Source: an uncultured Bacillota bacterium
GTDB taxonomy: Bacteria > Bacillota > Clostridia > Lachnospirales > Lachnospiraceae
Assembly (NCBI GenBank): GCA_958352855.1
Contig: CATWQE010000020.1
Coordinates: 1-45,242, forward strand
Direction of reading: 5' to 3'
DNA: 45,242 bases
Below, piece by piece: positions 25,410 through 33,917 of the stretch. The notes under the pieces are model-generated. The model ran no database searches. It had not been told where the DNA came from and worked only from the letters and a program-made list of their open reading frames with translations. A program made the translations under genes and the position numbers. How positions within the stretch are numbered: position 1 is the stretch's first letter; the number at the start of each line of letters is the position of its first letter.

Positions 25410-28400
25410 ATGATATTAGTGGTTTACGGAACAGATGTTTATAAGGAATATTTGCTTCCTAATATAGTAAATACAGACTATTCTGTGACTCTGGAAGCTG
25501 GAATCTTTCATTTAAAGGAGGACCTGGAACTGCTTCTGGAAGTGGAGGAGAAAGGGTGGAAGTTCCGCAAAAGTGAGGACTATCAGCTTACCCGCGTAAA
25601 TGGGCAGGGTGAGGGGGATTATCTCACCCATGGAGAGATTGTGACGATTTTTACCAGACGTGGGGGTAAGATGCATCTTATTGTTACGGATACTAACCTT
25701 GGATTTCTGGTTATGCAGAAGTTTAACATTTCAAGTATTTCCAGGATTACCATTGGCACTCATGAGGAAAACACAATTTGCTATCATTTTCAGAACCTGA
25801 TTTCAGGATATCACAGTTTTCTGGAGTGGAGACAGGATGGGTTTTATATTCAGGATACCAGTTCCAACGGTGTTTTTTGCGGACATCAGAAAATAAATGG
25901 CAGCAGGAGGCTGAGGTTTGGAGACTGCATCAATATATTTGGACTTCAGCTTGTATACCTGGATGAAATGCTGGCGATAGGAACTAATTATGGGCAGCTA
26001 GAGATAAAAAACGGGGAGTTAATTCCTTATGAAAAAGAGGCATGGTTGCCATCGACACCGGAACCAGGAGAAGAACCTAGGTATTTTAATCGGTCTCCCA
26101 GAAATCTTCCGGTTATTTTATCTGAAAAAATCGAGATAGAAGCGCCTCCGGCGCCTAAAGCTGAGGTGAAGAGACCGCTGTTTCTTACCATTGGGCCTGC
26201 CTTTACCATGGCAATTCCCATGATGCTGGGCTGTGGTATGGCAATTTTAAGCAGCCGCATGTCAGGGCGTTCTTCAGGGACATTTATGTTTACAGGTATT
26301 ATTACAGCCATTTCTTCTGCAGTTTTAGGCGTGTTCTGGGCTTTGATGAACATTAAATATTCAAAGAAAGAACAGGAAGAAGAGGAAGAACTGCGATTTA
26401 ATGCTTATGGAAATTATCTTATTGAGATGGCAGACAGGATTCGGGAGATTTATATACAAAACGAAGCAGCTATGCACCAGATGTATCCTTCTGCCCGGGA
26501 ATGCTGCGCTTATGGAGAGGATGCGCCCCAGCTTTGGAACAGAAACTATACACATAAAGACTTTTTATGGCTGAGACTGGGAGTGGGGGATATTCCCTTT
26601 CAGGCAGAGATTTCAGTGCCAAAAGAGAAATTTACCCTGAAAAATGATTCGTTGGCAGACAAGCCAGGATTTATCCGGAATGAATATCAGATTCTTCATG
26701 CTGTTCCCGTTGGGATTGATTTGCAGACAAAACATCTCATTGGACTGGTAGGGGGAAAAGGGAAGAAGGGGGCTGTTTCTCTTATGCATGTTCTGGCAGC
26801 CCAGATTGCAGCGAACAACTGCTATACAGATGTGAAGATGGCCTTTGTCTATGACCGGAAAAAGGAAGGTAATGCGGCCTTGTGGGAGTGTATGAAATGG
26901 TTTCCCCATGTATGGTCAGAGGATAAGAAGACCCGCTACTTTGCTTCCGATAGCCTGGAGGCAGGAGATGTTTTCTTTGAACTTGCCAATATATTCCGAA
27001 GAAGGGAAGAAAATATGAATTCCCCTGGAAAGAAGCCGAGAGTTAAGCCTTATTATGTTTTGTTTGTATCAGATGCATCTCTTCTGGAAGGGGAGCTTAT
27101 ACGGAAATATATTTATGAACCAAGAGAAGAATATGGTTTTACTGTATTTTTAATGTCAGAAACCTGTGAACAGTTGCCAAACGTCTGTGAAAATATTATT
27201 CAGAATGATTCCTTTTTCCAGGGAAGCTATAATGTGATGGAAAATAATGAGAAGAGACAGACCATTGCCTTTGACCAGGTGGATTGGAGAAACCTGGAGA
27301 ATTTCGGGCGCAGGATTTTGAAACTGCGGGTAAATGAGATAGAAAGCAATGCAGAGATTCCCGGAAATCTGGATTTCCTCAGCATGTATCAGGTACACAG
27401 GATAGAAGAGCTGGCGGCAGAAGAGCGTTGGAGGAAAAGCCGCACTTATAACAGCATGAAGGCGTTAATTGGAAAAAAAGCAGGAAATGCAGACTGTTAT
27501 CTGGACATTCATGAGAAGTACCATGGACCTCATGGGTTGATTGCAGGTACCACAGGTTCCGGTAAAAGTGAGACTCTTCAAACCTATATGCTGTCTCTTG
27601 CCATTAACTTCAGCCCGGATGACGTTGCCTTTTTTGTCATTGACTTTAAAGGCGGGGGTATGGCAAATCTGTTTTCAGGATTGCCTCATCTGGCAGGACA
27701 GATTTCCAATCTTTCCGGAAATCAGGTGCGCAGAGCCATGATTTCTATTAAAAGTGAGAATATGCGCAGACAAAGAATGTTCGCGGAATATGGAGTAAAT
27801 AACATTAATAATTATACCAGGCTTTATAAGAATCAAGAGGCATCTATGCCAATTCCTCATTTGTTTATTATTATTGATGAGTTTGCAGAGCTTAAGAGAG
27901 AAGAACCTGATTTTATGCGGGAATTAATCAGTGTGGCTCAGGTTGGACGAAGTCTTGGGGTACATCTGATCCTGGCAACTCAGAAGCCCAGCGGAACTGT
28001 GGATGATAATATCTGGAGTAACTCCAAGTTCAGGCTGTGTCTCCGTGTACAGGATCGTCAGGATAGTAATGATATGCTTCATAAGCCAGATGCAGCATTT
28101 CTTACCCAGGCAGGCCGATGCTACCTCCAGGTTGGAAATGATGAAATTTATGAACTGTTTCAATCTGGATGGAGCGGGGCAGCTTATGATGAGGACAGTC
28201 TCCAGGGACAGGAGCATGCGGCTGAGTTGATTACCAGAACCGGAAAGACTGCAGTTGTAGGGGGAAAGAGAAAGAAAGCATCCAGGCTTCTGGGAAGCCC
28301 TTCTAAGGAAAAGACCCAGTTGGATGCAGTGGTGGAATATCTGGCAGAAACCGCCAGGGAAAACGGATATGATTATCAGATGAAATTGTGGCTTCCTGTT

Positions 28401-30110
28401 TTGAAAACGCAGATGTATCTTTCAGAACTGGAAGGCTATAAGCCCTTTAAGAAAGAAAAAGGCTGGGAAGCGCCAGGCAAAAAATGGGAGTTGTCTGCTG
28501 TTGCAGGACTTTTGGATGATCCGGTGAATCAGGCCCAGATGCCTCTTAGCATCAGCTTTTCGGAGAATGGTCACCATGCAGTCTGCGGTACTGTGGTAAG
28601 CGGTAAGAGTACCTTTTTACAGACTCTGCTGTTTTCTATGGTAAGCAAATACAGTCCAGAGATTTTGAATCTGTATGCCCTGGATTTCAGCAGCCGTATG
28701 TTGGCGCCTCTGGAAAAGCTTCCCCATACAGGAGGTGTTGTTTATGAAGGAGAAGAGGAACGCATTGGAAAACTGTTTTATCTGTTAAGAAGTTATATGG
28801 AAGAGCGGAAAAAGCTGTTCAGGGGCGGTAACTACAGCCAGTATGTACAGGCTTATGGGGTGAAGCTTCCGGCCATTGTACTGGTGGTTGATAATTACGC
28901 AAATCTGAAAGAGAAAACAGGCAATGCCTTTGAGGAAGACTTTATCCGTATTTCAAGAGAGGGAGCGGGATATGGAATTTATCTGCTTATGACCTGCGCA
29001 GGCTTTGGACTGTCAGAGATTCCAAGCCGGATTGGAGATAATATCAGGACTGTTATAAGCCTGGAGCTGGGTGACAAGTACAAATATATGGATGTGTTGA
29101 GAACTACCCAGATTCCAGTGCTTCCGGAACAGGATGTAAAAGGAAGAGGGCTGGCTTATTATGAAGGCAACCTTCTGGAATTTCAGACAGCGCTGGCTCT
29201 GGAAGCGGAAGACGATTTCGCCAGAAGCCGGAAACTGGAAGCATTGTGTATAGAAATGAAGGAAGCCTGGACAGGCAAGTGCGCAAAACCCATTCCTCAG
29301 ATACCAGAACATCCTGCGCTGGAACACCTTATTGTATTAGAAGAATACGAAAAGGAAAATCAGGCGTCCAAAAAGCTGCCTTTTGCCTACAATATGGAGG
29401 ATGCTTCCCTGTACAGCGTAAATCTGCAGAATACTTATTGCTATACCATTCAGGGACGGAGCAGAACCGGAAAGACCAATGTGCTTAAACTGCTTCTATA
29501 CGCAGCCAGCAGGGAGACACAGAAAGCCTCTTGTGTGGTTATTGAACTGGGAACCCAGCAGCTTTGTAAGGCTTCCGGGGACTTTGGGGCAGAGTATGTG
29601 GATTCACCACAAGCACTGTTTCAGTATTTCAGCCGCCTGACCCCGGTTTTTGCCCAGCGGAACAAGAAGAAGAGGGAACTGATTACCCAGGGCTGTACAG
29701 ACGAGGAAATTTTCCAGGAAATGGCCAAAGAGCAGCCAATTTATATTTTCCTGGCAGATATAGCAGAATTTATGAAAGCTCTGTATACCAAACATGAAAA
29801 TCTTGGAGCCATGTGGGGATTTGCAGAAAACATTCTGGAAAAGGGAAGTTTACATAATATTTATTTCTTCGGCTGCCTCAACACAGAGGATGTAATTTCC
29901 ATGGCAGGTTATAAGGCTTATGGCTTCTTTACCGGATATAAAAAAGGCGTCCATTTAGGTGGAAATCTGTCTGCGCAGAGGAATTTCAGTTTCCAGAACA
30001 TTCCTTACGGGGAATTAGGGAAATCTTTGAAAAAAGGTGTGGGTTATGTGCCGGATGAAGAAGATAATACAGTGGGAAGAAAGATTGTCATTCCCCTTGC
30101 CGGGAGATAG
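25410..30110 (+). CDS. essC: EssC-like FtsK/SpoIIIE ATPase, motor of a type VII secretion system
   Basis: The 1566-aa membrane ATPase has the EssC architecture. The N-terminal cytoplasmic part (~1-190) includes an FHA domain (~110-185: SRITIGTHEENTICYH, ISGYHSFLEW, IQDTSSNG). Two membrane helices lie at ~257-281 and ~291-314. Three P-loop modules follow: Walker A GTTGSGKSE (~713-721) with Walker B LFIIIDEFAEL (~815-825); CGTVVSGKST (~1060-1069) with the degenerate Walker B IVLVVDNYANL; and GRSRTGKTN (~1350-1358) with degenerate IFLADIAEF. In EssC the first module hydrolyses ATP and the C-terminal one binds WXG100 substrates. Length agrees with EssC (about 1480 aa). GAGGAG precedes the ATG. 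The canonical FHA Ser and His (SGYHS) are present, so phospho-Thr control of the motor is plausible. It is the core evidence that this locus is a T7SS. Confidence 0.95.
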   Translation: MILVVYGTDVYKEYLLPNIVNTDYSVTLEAGIFHLKEDLELLLEVEEKGWKFRKSEDYQLTRVNGQGEGDYLTHGEIVTIFTRRGGKMHLIVTDTNLGFLVMQKFNISSISRITIGTHEENTICYHFQNLISGYHSFLEWRQDGFYIQDTSSNGVFCGHQKINGSRRLRFGDCINIFGLQLVYLDEMLAIGTNYGQLEIKNGELIPYEKEAWLPSTPEPGEEPRYFNRSPRNLPVILSEKIEIEAPPAPKAEVKRPLFLTIGPAFTMAIPMMLGCGMAILSSRMSGRSSGTFMFTGIITAISSAVLGVFWALMNIKYSKKEQEEEEELRFNAYGNYLIEMADRIREIYIQNEAAMHQMYPSARECCAYGEDAPQLWNRNYTHKDFLWLRLGVGDIPFQAEISVPKEKFTLKNDSLADKPGFIRNEYQILHAVPVGIDLQTKHLIGLVGGKGKKGAVSLMHVLAAQIAANNCYTDVKMAFVYDRKKEGNAALWECMKWFPHVWSEDKKTRYFASDSLEAGDVFFELANIFRRREENMNSPGKKPRVKPYYVLFVSDASLLEGELIRKYIYEPREEYGFTVFLMSETCEQLPNVCENIIQNDSFFQGSYNVMENNEKRQTIAFDQVDWRNLENFGRRILKLRVNEIESNAEIPGNLDFLSMYQVHRIEELAAEERWRKSRTYNSMKALIGKKAGNADCYLDIHEKYHGPHGLIAGTTGSGKSETLQTYMLSLAINFSPDDVAFFVIDFKGGGMANLFSGLPHLAGQISNLSGNQVRRAMISIKSENMRRQRMFAEYGVNNINNYTRLYKNQEASMPIPHLFIIIDEFAELKREEPDFMRELISVAQVGRSLGVHLILATQKPSGTVDDNIWSNSKFRLCLRVQDRQDSNDMLHKPDAAFLTQAGRCYLQVGNDEIYELFQSGWSGAAYDEDSLQGQEHAAELITRTGKTAVVGGKRKKASRLLGSPSKEKTQLDAVVEYLAETARENGYDYQMKLWLPVLKTQMYLSELEGYKPFKKEKGWEAPGKKWELSAVAGLLDDPVNQAQMPLSISFSENGHHAVCGTVVSGKSTFLQTLLFSMVSKYSPEILNLYALDFSSRMLAPLEKLPHTGGVVYEGEEERIGKLFYLLRSYMEERKKLFRGGNYSQYVQAYGVKLPAIVLVVDNYANLKEKTGNAFEEDFIRISREGAGYGIYLLMTCAGFGLSEIPSRIGDNIRTVISLELGDKYKYMDVLRTTQIPVLPEQDVKGRGLAYYEGNLLEFQTALALEAEDDFARSRKLEALCIEMKEAWTGKCAKPIPQIPEHPALEHLIVLEEYEKENQASKKLPFAYNMEDASLYSVNLQNTYCYTIQGRSRTGKTNVLKLLLYAASRETQKASCVVIELGTQQLCKASGDFGAEYVDSPQALFQYFSRLTPVFAQRNKKKRELITQGCTDEEIFQEMAKEQPIYIFLADIAEFMKALYTKHENLGAMWGFAENILEKGSLHNIYFFGCLNTEDVISMAGYKAYGFFTGYKKGVHLGGNLSAQRNFSFQNIPYGELGKSLKKGVGYVPDEEDNTVGRKIVIPLAGR

Positions 30111-30113
30111 TCT

Positions 30114-30830
30114 ATGGTTGAAATGATGATTTTTAGTCTGAAGCAGGGGGAAGTTCAGGCTGTGTATCATACAGCGAAAGACCTGGCTGCCAGACTTACA
30201 GAAGAGAAATGGATGTTTCATTGTCTGGAAACAGCAAAAAGAGCTGAGGAATTTGTGAAATCTAATCCAGAGCTGGATGTTATCTGTATGGATATCACTG
30301 CTGCAGGAAGTATTTCCATGGCTCAGGATTTAAGGAAAAAAAACAGGGGGGCTTACATGATTCTCATAGCAAGTCCCCAGCTATCGCCTGCCGTATATAT
30401 GAAGCCCAGCATTATGGCAGGCTCCCTGCTTTTGCGGCCTCTGGATGAGAGGCAGGTTACAGAGGTTATGACAGAGGCATTTCGGGAGTTTACCAGGCAT
30501 TTTGAGGATGCGGATTTTAATGGTCAGTTTGTGATAGATAACAGGGAGGGAAAGTGGCTGGTAGATTATCAGCAGATTAATTATTTTGAGTCCAGAGAGA
30601 AGAAGATTTTTCTGAACACAGATACCAGGGAAATTCCCTTTTATGATACTCTGGAGCATTTACAGGAACAGCTTCCCTCAGAATTTTTGAGATGTCACAG
30701 AAGTTTTCTGATTAATGGGAACAAGCTGGAAAAGCTGCTTTTAGGGAAGAATCTGGCAGTGCTGCAAGGGGGCTGGGAGATTCCTGTATCCAGAAGCTAC
30801 AAACAAGCATTGAAGGAGTTTATAACATGA
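30114..30830 (+). CDS. LytTR-family regulator with degenerate receiver domain
   Basis: The 238-aa product has an N-terminal response-regulator-like domain (~1-120) and a C-terminal LytTR DNA-binding domain (~140-238: VDYQQINYFESREKKIFLNT, FLRCHRSFLINGNKL, EIPVSRSYK). The receiver keeps the central Asp60 (VICMDI), but the usual N-terminal acidic pair is absent (MMIFSLKQGE) and the conserved Lys is Arg (LLLRPLDE). It is probably a pseudo-receiver not driven by classical His-Asp phosphotransfer, and no histidine kinase gene is nearby. It starts 3 nt after essC and overlaps the next gene (ATGA). It likely regulates this locus in answer to another cue, perhaps phospho-Thr or protein binding (inferred). 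Confidence 0.85.
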   Translation: MVEMMIFSLKQGEVQAVYHTAKDLAARLTEEKWMFHCLETAKRAEEFVKSNPELDVICMDITAAGSISMAQDLRKKNRGAYMILIASPQLSPAVYMKPSIMAGSLLLRPLDERQVTEVMTEAFREFTRHFEDADFNGQFVIDNREGKWLVDYQQINYFESREKKIFLNTDTREIPFYDTLEHLQEQLPSEFLRCHRSFLINGNKLEKLLLGKNLAVLQGGWEIPVSRSYKQALKEFIT

Positions 30831-31411
30831 GAATGTATCAGGGAGACACCTTTATCCTGGAATCTGAGGAACTGGCTATGCTGCTTCAAGCCAGGGGGAT
30901 AAGGAGATTTCAGGGCTTTCCTTTAACGAAAATCCCTAAAGACAGGGAAGAAATACTTTTAACAACAAAAAAGCTTACAGAAAAAGGTTTTCTGGTATCA
31001 GATGGAGAGGCTTTTCATGTGGATTCAGAGATTTCCGCATGTATTGCCCTTCTGGAGAAATCCCAAGGTGTGCTATTGGTAAATCCGGCCAGGGAAGCTG
31101 TGCCTCAGAGGTTTCTTTATCCGGGAGAACAGATTGCCGTATGCCAGCCGGTTCCTTTTAAAGATGGCGCTGTGAAAATCAGACGCATGAACTGGGAGGA
31201 GCTTGGAGAGTTTACCAGGGAGCAGGGACGTAAAAGTGGATGGCAATATTATAGAAAAGGTGAAGCCTGGGCTTTGTGGAGCTTTATGATTACATTGTCC
31301 GAAGATGAGAAACTGGAAATTCAGAATCATGGAGAAAGCAGGGAGCTTGATATAACACAGATGGGAGAGTTTATGAAACACCTGATTTTTGACATACAGG
31401 ACAAAGAGTAG
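30827..31411 (+). CDS. Hypothetical T7SS-associated cytoplasmic protein (194 aa)
   Basis: The product is soluble, with alternating helix and strand patterns and no signal or membrane segment. Features are an N-terminal GDTFILESEELAMLLQARG, a helix-turn-like KLTEKGFLVSDGEAFHVDSEI, and a C-terminal strand-rich domain. I do not recognise the family by motif. The order (winged-helix-like N-terminal part plus beta-rich C-terminal part) and location between the regulator and the YukD-like gene fit a substrate chaperone such as mycobacterial EspG, which also has no obvious sequence motif. This is a structural guess only. The gene overlaps the LytTR gene by ATGA. Confidence 0.72.
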   Translation: MRMYQGDTFILESEELAMLLQARGIRRFQGFPLTKIPKDREEILLTTKKLTEKGFLVSDGEAFHVDSEISACIALLEKSQGVLLVNPAREAVPQRFLYPGEQIAVCQPVPFKDGAVKIRRMNWEELGEFTREQGRKSGWQYYRKGEAWALWSFMITLSEDEKLEIQNHGESRELDITQMGEFMKHLIFDIQDKE

Positions 31412-31422
31412 GAAGTGAAAAG

Positions 31423-31671
31423 ATGATTTTAGTAGATATTTATGTTCCGGTTTTAGATGAAACTTATGATTTTTATCTGGATGAACATACAGAAACGGGC
31501 TCTATCATCCAACAGGTGGCAGAGATGATTTGCCAGAAGGAGAAATGCCCTTTAAAGGGGGATGTGGGAGAACTGACTCTTTGGAGAAAGGAATCCAGGC
31601 ATCAATTAAAGCGGCGCGATACGCTAAGAGAAGCCGGAGTAGAAGCGGGGGAACAGTTATTCCTGGTGTGA
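31423..31671 (+). CDS. esaB: YukD/EsaB-like ubiquitin-fold T7SS component
   Basis: The 82-aa protein has the ubiquitin-like pattern of YukD/EsaB: an N-terminal beta hairpin (MILVDIYVPVLDETYDFYLDEH), a helix (IIQQVAEMICQKE), and the C-terminal signature LKRRDTLREAGVEAGEQLFLV. Length and ending match the family (about 80 aa). EsaB/YukD is a small cytoplasmic protein required for type VII secretion in Staphylococcus and Bacillus, with regulatory or motor-associated roles. It lies 11 nt after the preceding gene and upstream of the first WXG100 genes, as in many Firmicutes loci. Confidence 0.88.
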   Translation: MILVDIYVPVLDETYDFYLDEHTETGSIIQQVAEMICQKEKCPLKGDVGELTLWRKESRHQLKRRDTLREAGVEAGEQLFLV

Positions 31672-31805
31672 ATCGGTTATCCGTCACAGAAAACCTGCTG
31701 TTGGTCGGATTTTATACAAAAGAATAAGCAGAAATGCTAGGATAACATCATCAAAGGAAACAACAAATAAAAATAAATAAATTTCAGGAAATGGAGGAAC
31801 AGGAT
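31672..31805 (+). promoter_or_regulatory. Gap before the first WXG100 gene
   Basis: 134 bp without a gene, AT-rich in its second half, ending in ATGGAGGAACAGG before the start codon. A separate promoter for the abundant WXG100 pair would be expected here, but I see only poor -10-like runs (TAGGATAAC near 31738-31746) and no convincing -35. Confidence 0.3.
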
Positions 31806-32108
31806 ATGGCAACATTCCGGGTAACAACAAACGATTTAAAAGCAAAGGCAGAGGAGCTGCGCGCATTAAATGCACAGTTCAAAAGCGAAGTAGGAAACAT
31901 GGAAGCTCTGGAGGGCGCGCTTTCCGGCATGTGGGAAGGTCAGGCAAAGGAGGCGTTTCACAATGCATTTGTATCTGACAAGACTCAGATGGACAATTTT
32001 TACAATGCCATTGAAGTGTATGTGCAGCGCCTGGAAGCAGCGGCAGCAAAGTACGCTCAGGCAGAAGCCGCTAATGTGGAAATCGCAAGCGCAAGAAAGT
32101 ATAAATAA
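31806..32108 (+). CDS. WXG100 family protein 1 (EsxA-like)
   Basis: The product is exactly 100 aa, beginning MATFRVTTND, and forms two helices separated by the W43-E-G45 turn (GMWEGQAKEAF). The Yxxx[D/E] secretion motif follows in the second helix (YAQAE). ATG 31806 is chosen over the in-frame 31791 because GGAGG lies 8 nt upstream. WXG100 proteins are secreted as helical-hairpin dimers by EssC-type motors and are both substrates and functional components. It is paired with a second WXG100 gene 32 nt downstream, and both precede a terminator. Confidence 0.95.
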   Translation: MATFRVTTNDLKAKAEELRALNAQFKSEVGNMEALEGALSGMWEGQAKEAFHNAFVSDKTQMDNFYNAIEVYVQRLEAAAAKYAQAEAANVEIASARKYK

Positions 32109-32140
32109 ACATTGAGCAGAATAAGAGAGGAGTTATTATT

Positions 32141-32455
32141 ATGGAAGGTATTATAAAAGTTAATTCAGAACAGTTGGCGCAGACAGCAGCAGAATTTGGA
32201 AACAAGGCAGGAGTTGTGGGAAATCTCACATCAGAGATGACCAATATGGTTACCAGCCTGGCATCTTCCTGGGAAGGTGAGGCATCCAACGCTTATGTAA
32301 CCAAATTCAGAGGTCTGGACAATGATATCCAGATGCTCATTAAAATGGTTCAGGAGCATTCCACAGATCTGGAAGAAATGGCGAGACTGTATCAGGAAGC
32401 AGAAAATCAGAACATGGAAGAAATCAGCAGCTTATCTTCTGATGTTATCGTATAA
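32141..32455 (+). CDS. WXG100 family protein 2
   Basis: The 104-aa product has the helix-turn-helix hairpin with W44-E-G46 (ASSWEGEASNAY) and the Yxxx[D/E] motif (YQEAE). It ends in ISSLSSDVIV, a tail similar to that of WXG100 protein 4 (LPADVIL), which suggests the two share a recent origin. GAGAGGAG precedes the ATG. It probably forms a homo- or heterodimer with the 31806 product, and the pair is the best candidate for the main secreted components. Confidence 0.95.
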   Translation: MEGIIKVNSEQLAQTAAEFGNKAGVVGNLTSEMTNMVTSLASSWEGEASNAYVTKFRGLDNDIQMLIKMVQEHSTDLEEMARLYQEAENQNMEEISSLSSDVIV

Positions 32456-32469
32456 TTTCAGATTGTTTT

Positions 32470-32528
32470 CCAGAAAAAGGGCAGCCATAGACAGACGTGG
32501 AACTGCCCTGTTTCTGGTTTTGGTTTTT
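32470..32528 (+). terminator. Strong intra-operon terminator after the first WXG100 pair
   Basis: CCAGAAA + GGGCAG (32470-32484) pairs with CTGCCC + TTTCTGG (32503-32517), followed by TTTTGGTTTTT. Partial read-through would make the first two WXG100 proteins more abundant than those encoded downstream. Confidence 0.8.
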
Positions 32529-32554
32529 CAGGAGAAAGGAGGCTGGTCAGGAGC

Positions 32555-32914
32555 GTGCAGATAGATTTGAACCAGGTACAAAGAGAACGGGAAAAGCTGG
32601 CAGAGCAGTTAGCTAAAATGCGTACACAGATACAGGAACTGGATGAAATTAAGGTTCAGCTTAACAGAAGAGAAAGTACCAGAGAATTTGCAGATGTTCT
32701 GACCAGATGCCAGGAGGAATTAAGCATACAGAGTGAGGGACTTAAGAGGCTTGGAATGGCTCTGGAAGAAATTCTGTATGATTACAGGCAGACAGAGGAA
32801 CAGATTCTGGAAGAATATGAGCAGGAGAGATTACAACTGCCGCGTTTTTCTGTAAATAGTGTGGCTCTGGATGGATATGGGCCGGAAGATGCAGGGATTC
32901 ATATCTATTTCTAG
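32555..32914 (+). CDS. Coiled-coil protein in the WXG100 cluster (119 aa)
   Basis: The product reads from GTG 32555 with GGAGAAAGGAGG a little upstream. It has long amphipathic helices (VQREREKLAEQLAKMRTQIQEL, LKRLGMALEEILYDYRQTEEQI) and a short beta-like C-terminal tail (DGYGPEDAGIHIYF). It lacks a WXG turn but has a Yxxx[D/E] motif (YRQTE) in the second helix. Size and helical pattern suggest a WXG100-like or Lap-like helical partner or substrate chaperone for a type VII effector. This is inferred; no named family is recognised. Confidence 0.75.
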   Translation: MQIDLNQVQREREKLAEQLAKMRTQIQELDEIKVQLNRRESTREFADVLTRCQEELSIQSEGLKRLGMALEEILYDYRQTEEQILEEYEQERLQLPRFSVNSVALDGYGPEDAGIHIYF

Positions 32915-32949
32915 GATATGAGGAGAACTGAGAAAAGGAGAAATGGAAT

Positions 32950-33252
32950 ATGGCAGATTATATTGAAATCGAAACCAGGTCTTTGGGACAGGACAGGGAT
33001 AATATCCAGAATCAGACAGAAGCAGTGAGAGGCAGACTTGTCCAGTTACAGAGCAGTATGGAAACACTTTTTACTATGTGGGAAGGCCCGGCAAAAGAAG
33101 CGTTCATGGCTCAATATTCCACAGATTATGAATTTATGCAGGATTTTTTGAAGGAAATGGAGAAATATGTACAGGCAATGTCCTATGCACAGCAGGAATA
33201 CGATAAGTGTGAAAATGATGTAGCCCAGATTGTAGGGGCAATTCAGATATAA
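32950..33252 (+). CDS. WXG100 family protein 3
   Basis: The product is 100 aa, starting MADYIEIETR, with W44-E-G46 (TMWEGPAKEAFMAQY) and the Yxxx[D/E] motif (YDKCE). It resembles the 31806 product in the turn region (MWEGxAKEAF), so these may be paralogues. AAAAGGAG precedes the ATG. It belongs to the second WXG100 group downstream of the terminator and is probably a dimer partner for the proteins encoded next to it. Confidence 0.94.
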   Translation: MADYIEIETRSLGQDRDNIQNQTEAVRGRLVQLQSSMETLFTMWEGPAKEAFMAQYSTDYEFMQDFLKEMEKYVQAMSYAQQEYDKCENDVAQIVGAIQI

Positions 33253-33270
33253 AAGCGAGGGGGAAAGGTT

Positions 33271-33591
33271 ATGGCAGAGAATATGACAATCCGGGTGTCA
33301 ACAGAGGAGCTGGCAGCAGCAGCGGATGAGGTGCAGGGGTCTCTGAATGATTTGAGAAACCGTTTTTCCTCTATAGAAGCTTCCGTAAACCGTTCCAGCA
33401 GCTACTGGCAGGGGGAAGCGGCTGAGAAGCACAGAAGGGTTTACAGAGAAATGAAGGAAAACCTGGATGAAATTATGGCAAGGCTGGGTGAGCATGTAAC
33501 AGATCTGAAAGCCATGACTCAGATTTATTCAGAAAGTGAAACACAGATTCAGGAGCTTTCCCGAGATTTACCGGCAGATGTGATTCTATAA
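33271..33591 (+). CDS. WXG100 family protein 4
   Basis: The 106-aa product has W46-Q-G48 (SYWQGEAAEKHRRVY) and the Yxxx[D/E] motif (YSESE). Its tail (ELSRDLPADVIL) parallels that of WXG100 protein 2. It starts 18 nt after the previous gene with a GAGGGGG site. It is probably secreted through the EssC-like motor or dimerises with protein 3 or 5. Confidence 0.94.
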   Translation: MAENMTIRVSTEELAAAADEVQGSLNDLRNRFSSIEASVNRSSSYWQGEAAEKHRRVYREMKENLDEIMARLGEHVTDLKAMTQIYSESETQIQELSRDLPADVIL

Positions 33592-33603
33592 GGAGGGGAT
33601 GAC

Positions 33604-33912
33604 ATGGATTACATAGAGCTGAATTTTCAACAGGCAAAACAGCAGGCAGCCCAGTTAGAGAGTCTGGCCGCAAAGCTGGAGAACCTGGCAAAAAATGATT
33701 TGGACGGAACGCTGCAGCAGCTTTCCGAAGCATGGAAAGGGGAAAGCGCTTCTGCTTATATGCAGAAAGGCCAGCGTCTGGAAGGGAAGATTGCGCAGAC
33801 AGCCAAAGAGCTTAAAAGAACAGCCCAGACTATTCGGTCTACAGCACAGAGAACTTACAATACTGAGATGAGAGCCAGAGAACTGGCAAAACAGAGAGAG
33901 TATGGAGGATGA
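33604..33912 (+). CDS. WXG100-like protein 5
   Basis: The 102-aa helical hairpin has W44-K-G46 (EAWKGESASAY). The C-terminal helix is strongly basic (TAQTIRSTAQRTYNTEMRARELAKQR) and lacks a clean Yxxx[D/E] motif (YNTEM instead). It may therefore need a partner for export, or it may act inside the cell. AGGAGGGG precedes the ATG. It overlaps the DUF4176 reading frame, suggesting joint translation. Confidence 0.9.
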   Translation: MDYIELNFQQAKQQAAQLESLAAKLENLAKNDLDGTLQQLSEAWKGESASAYMQKGQRLEGKIAQTAKELKRTAQTIRSTAQRTYNTEMRARELAKQREYGG

Positions 33913-33917
33913 GAGAG

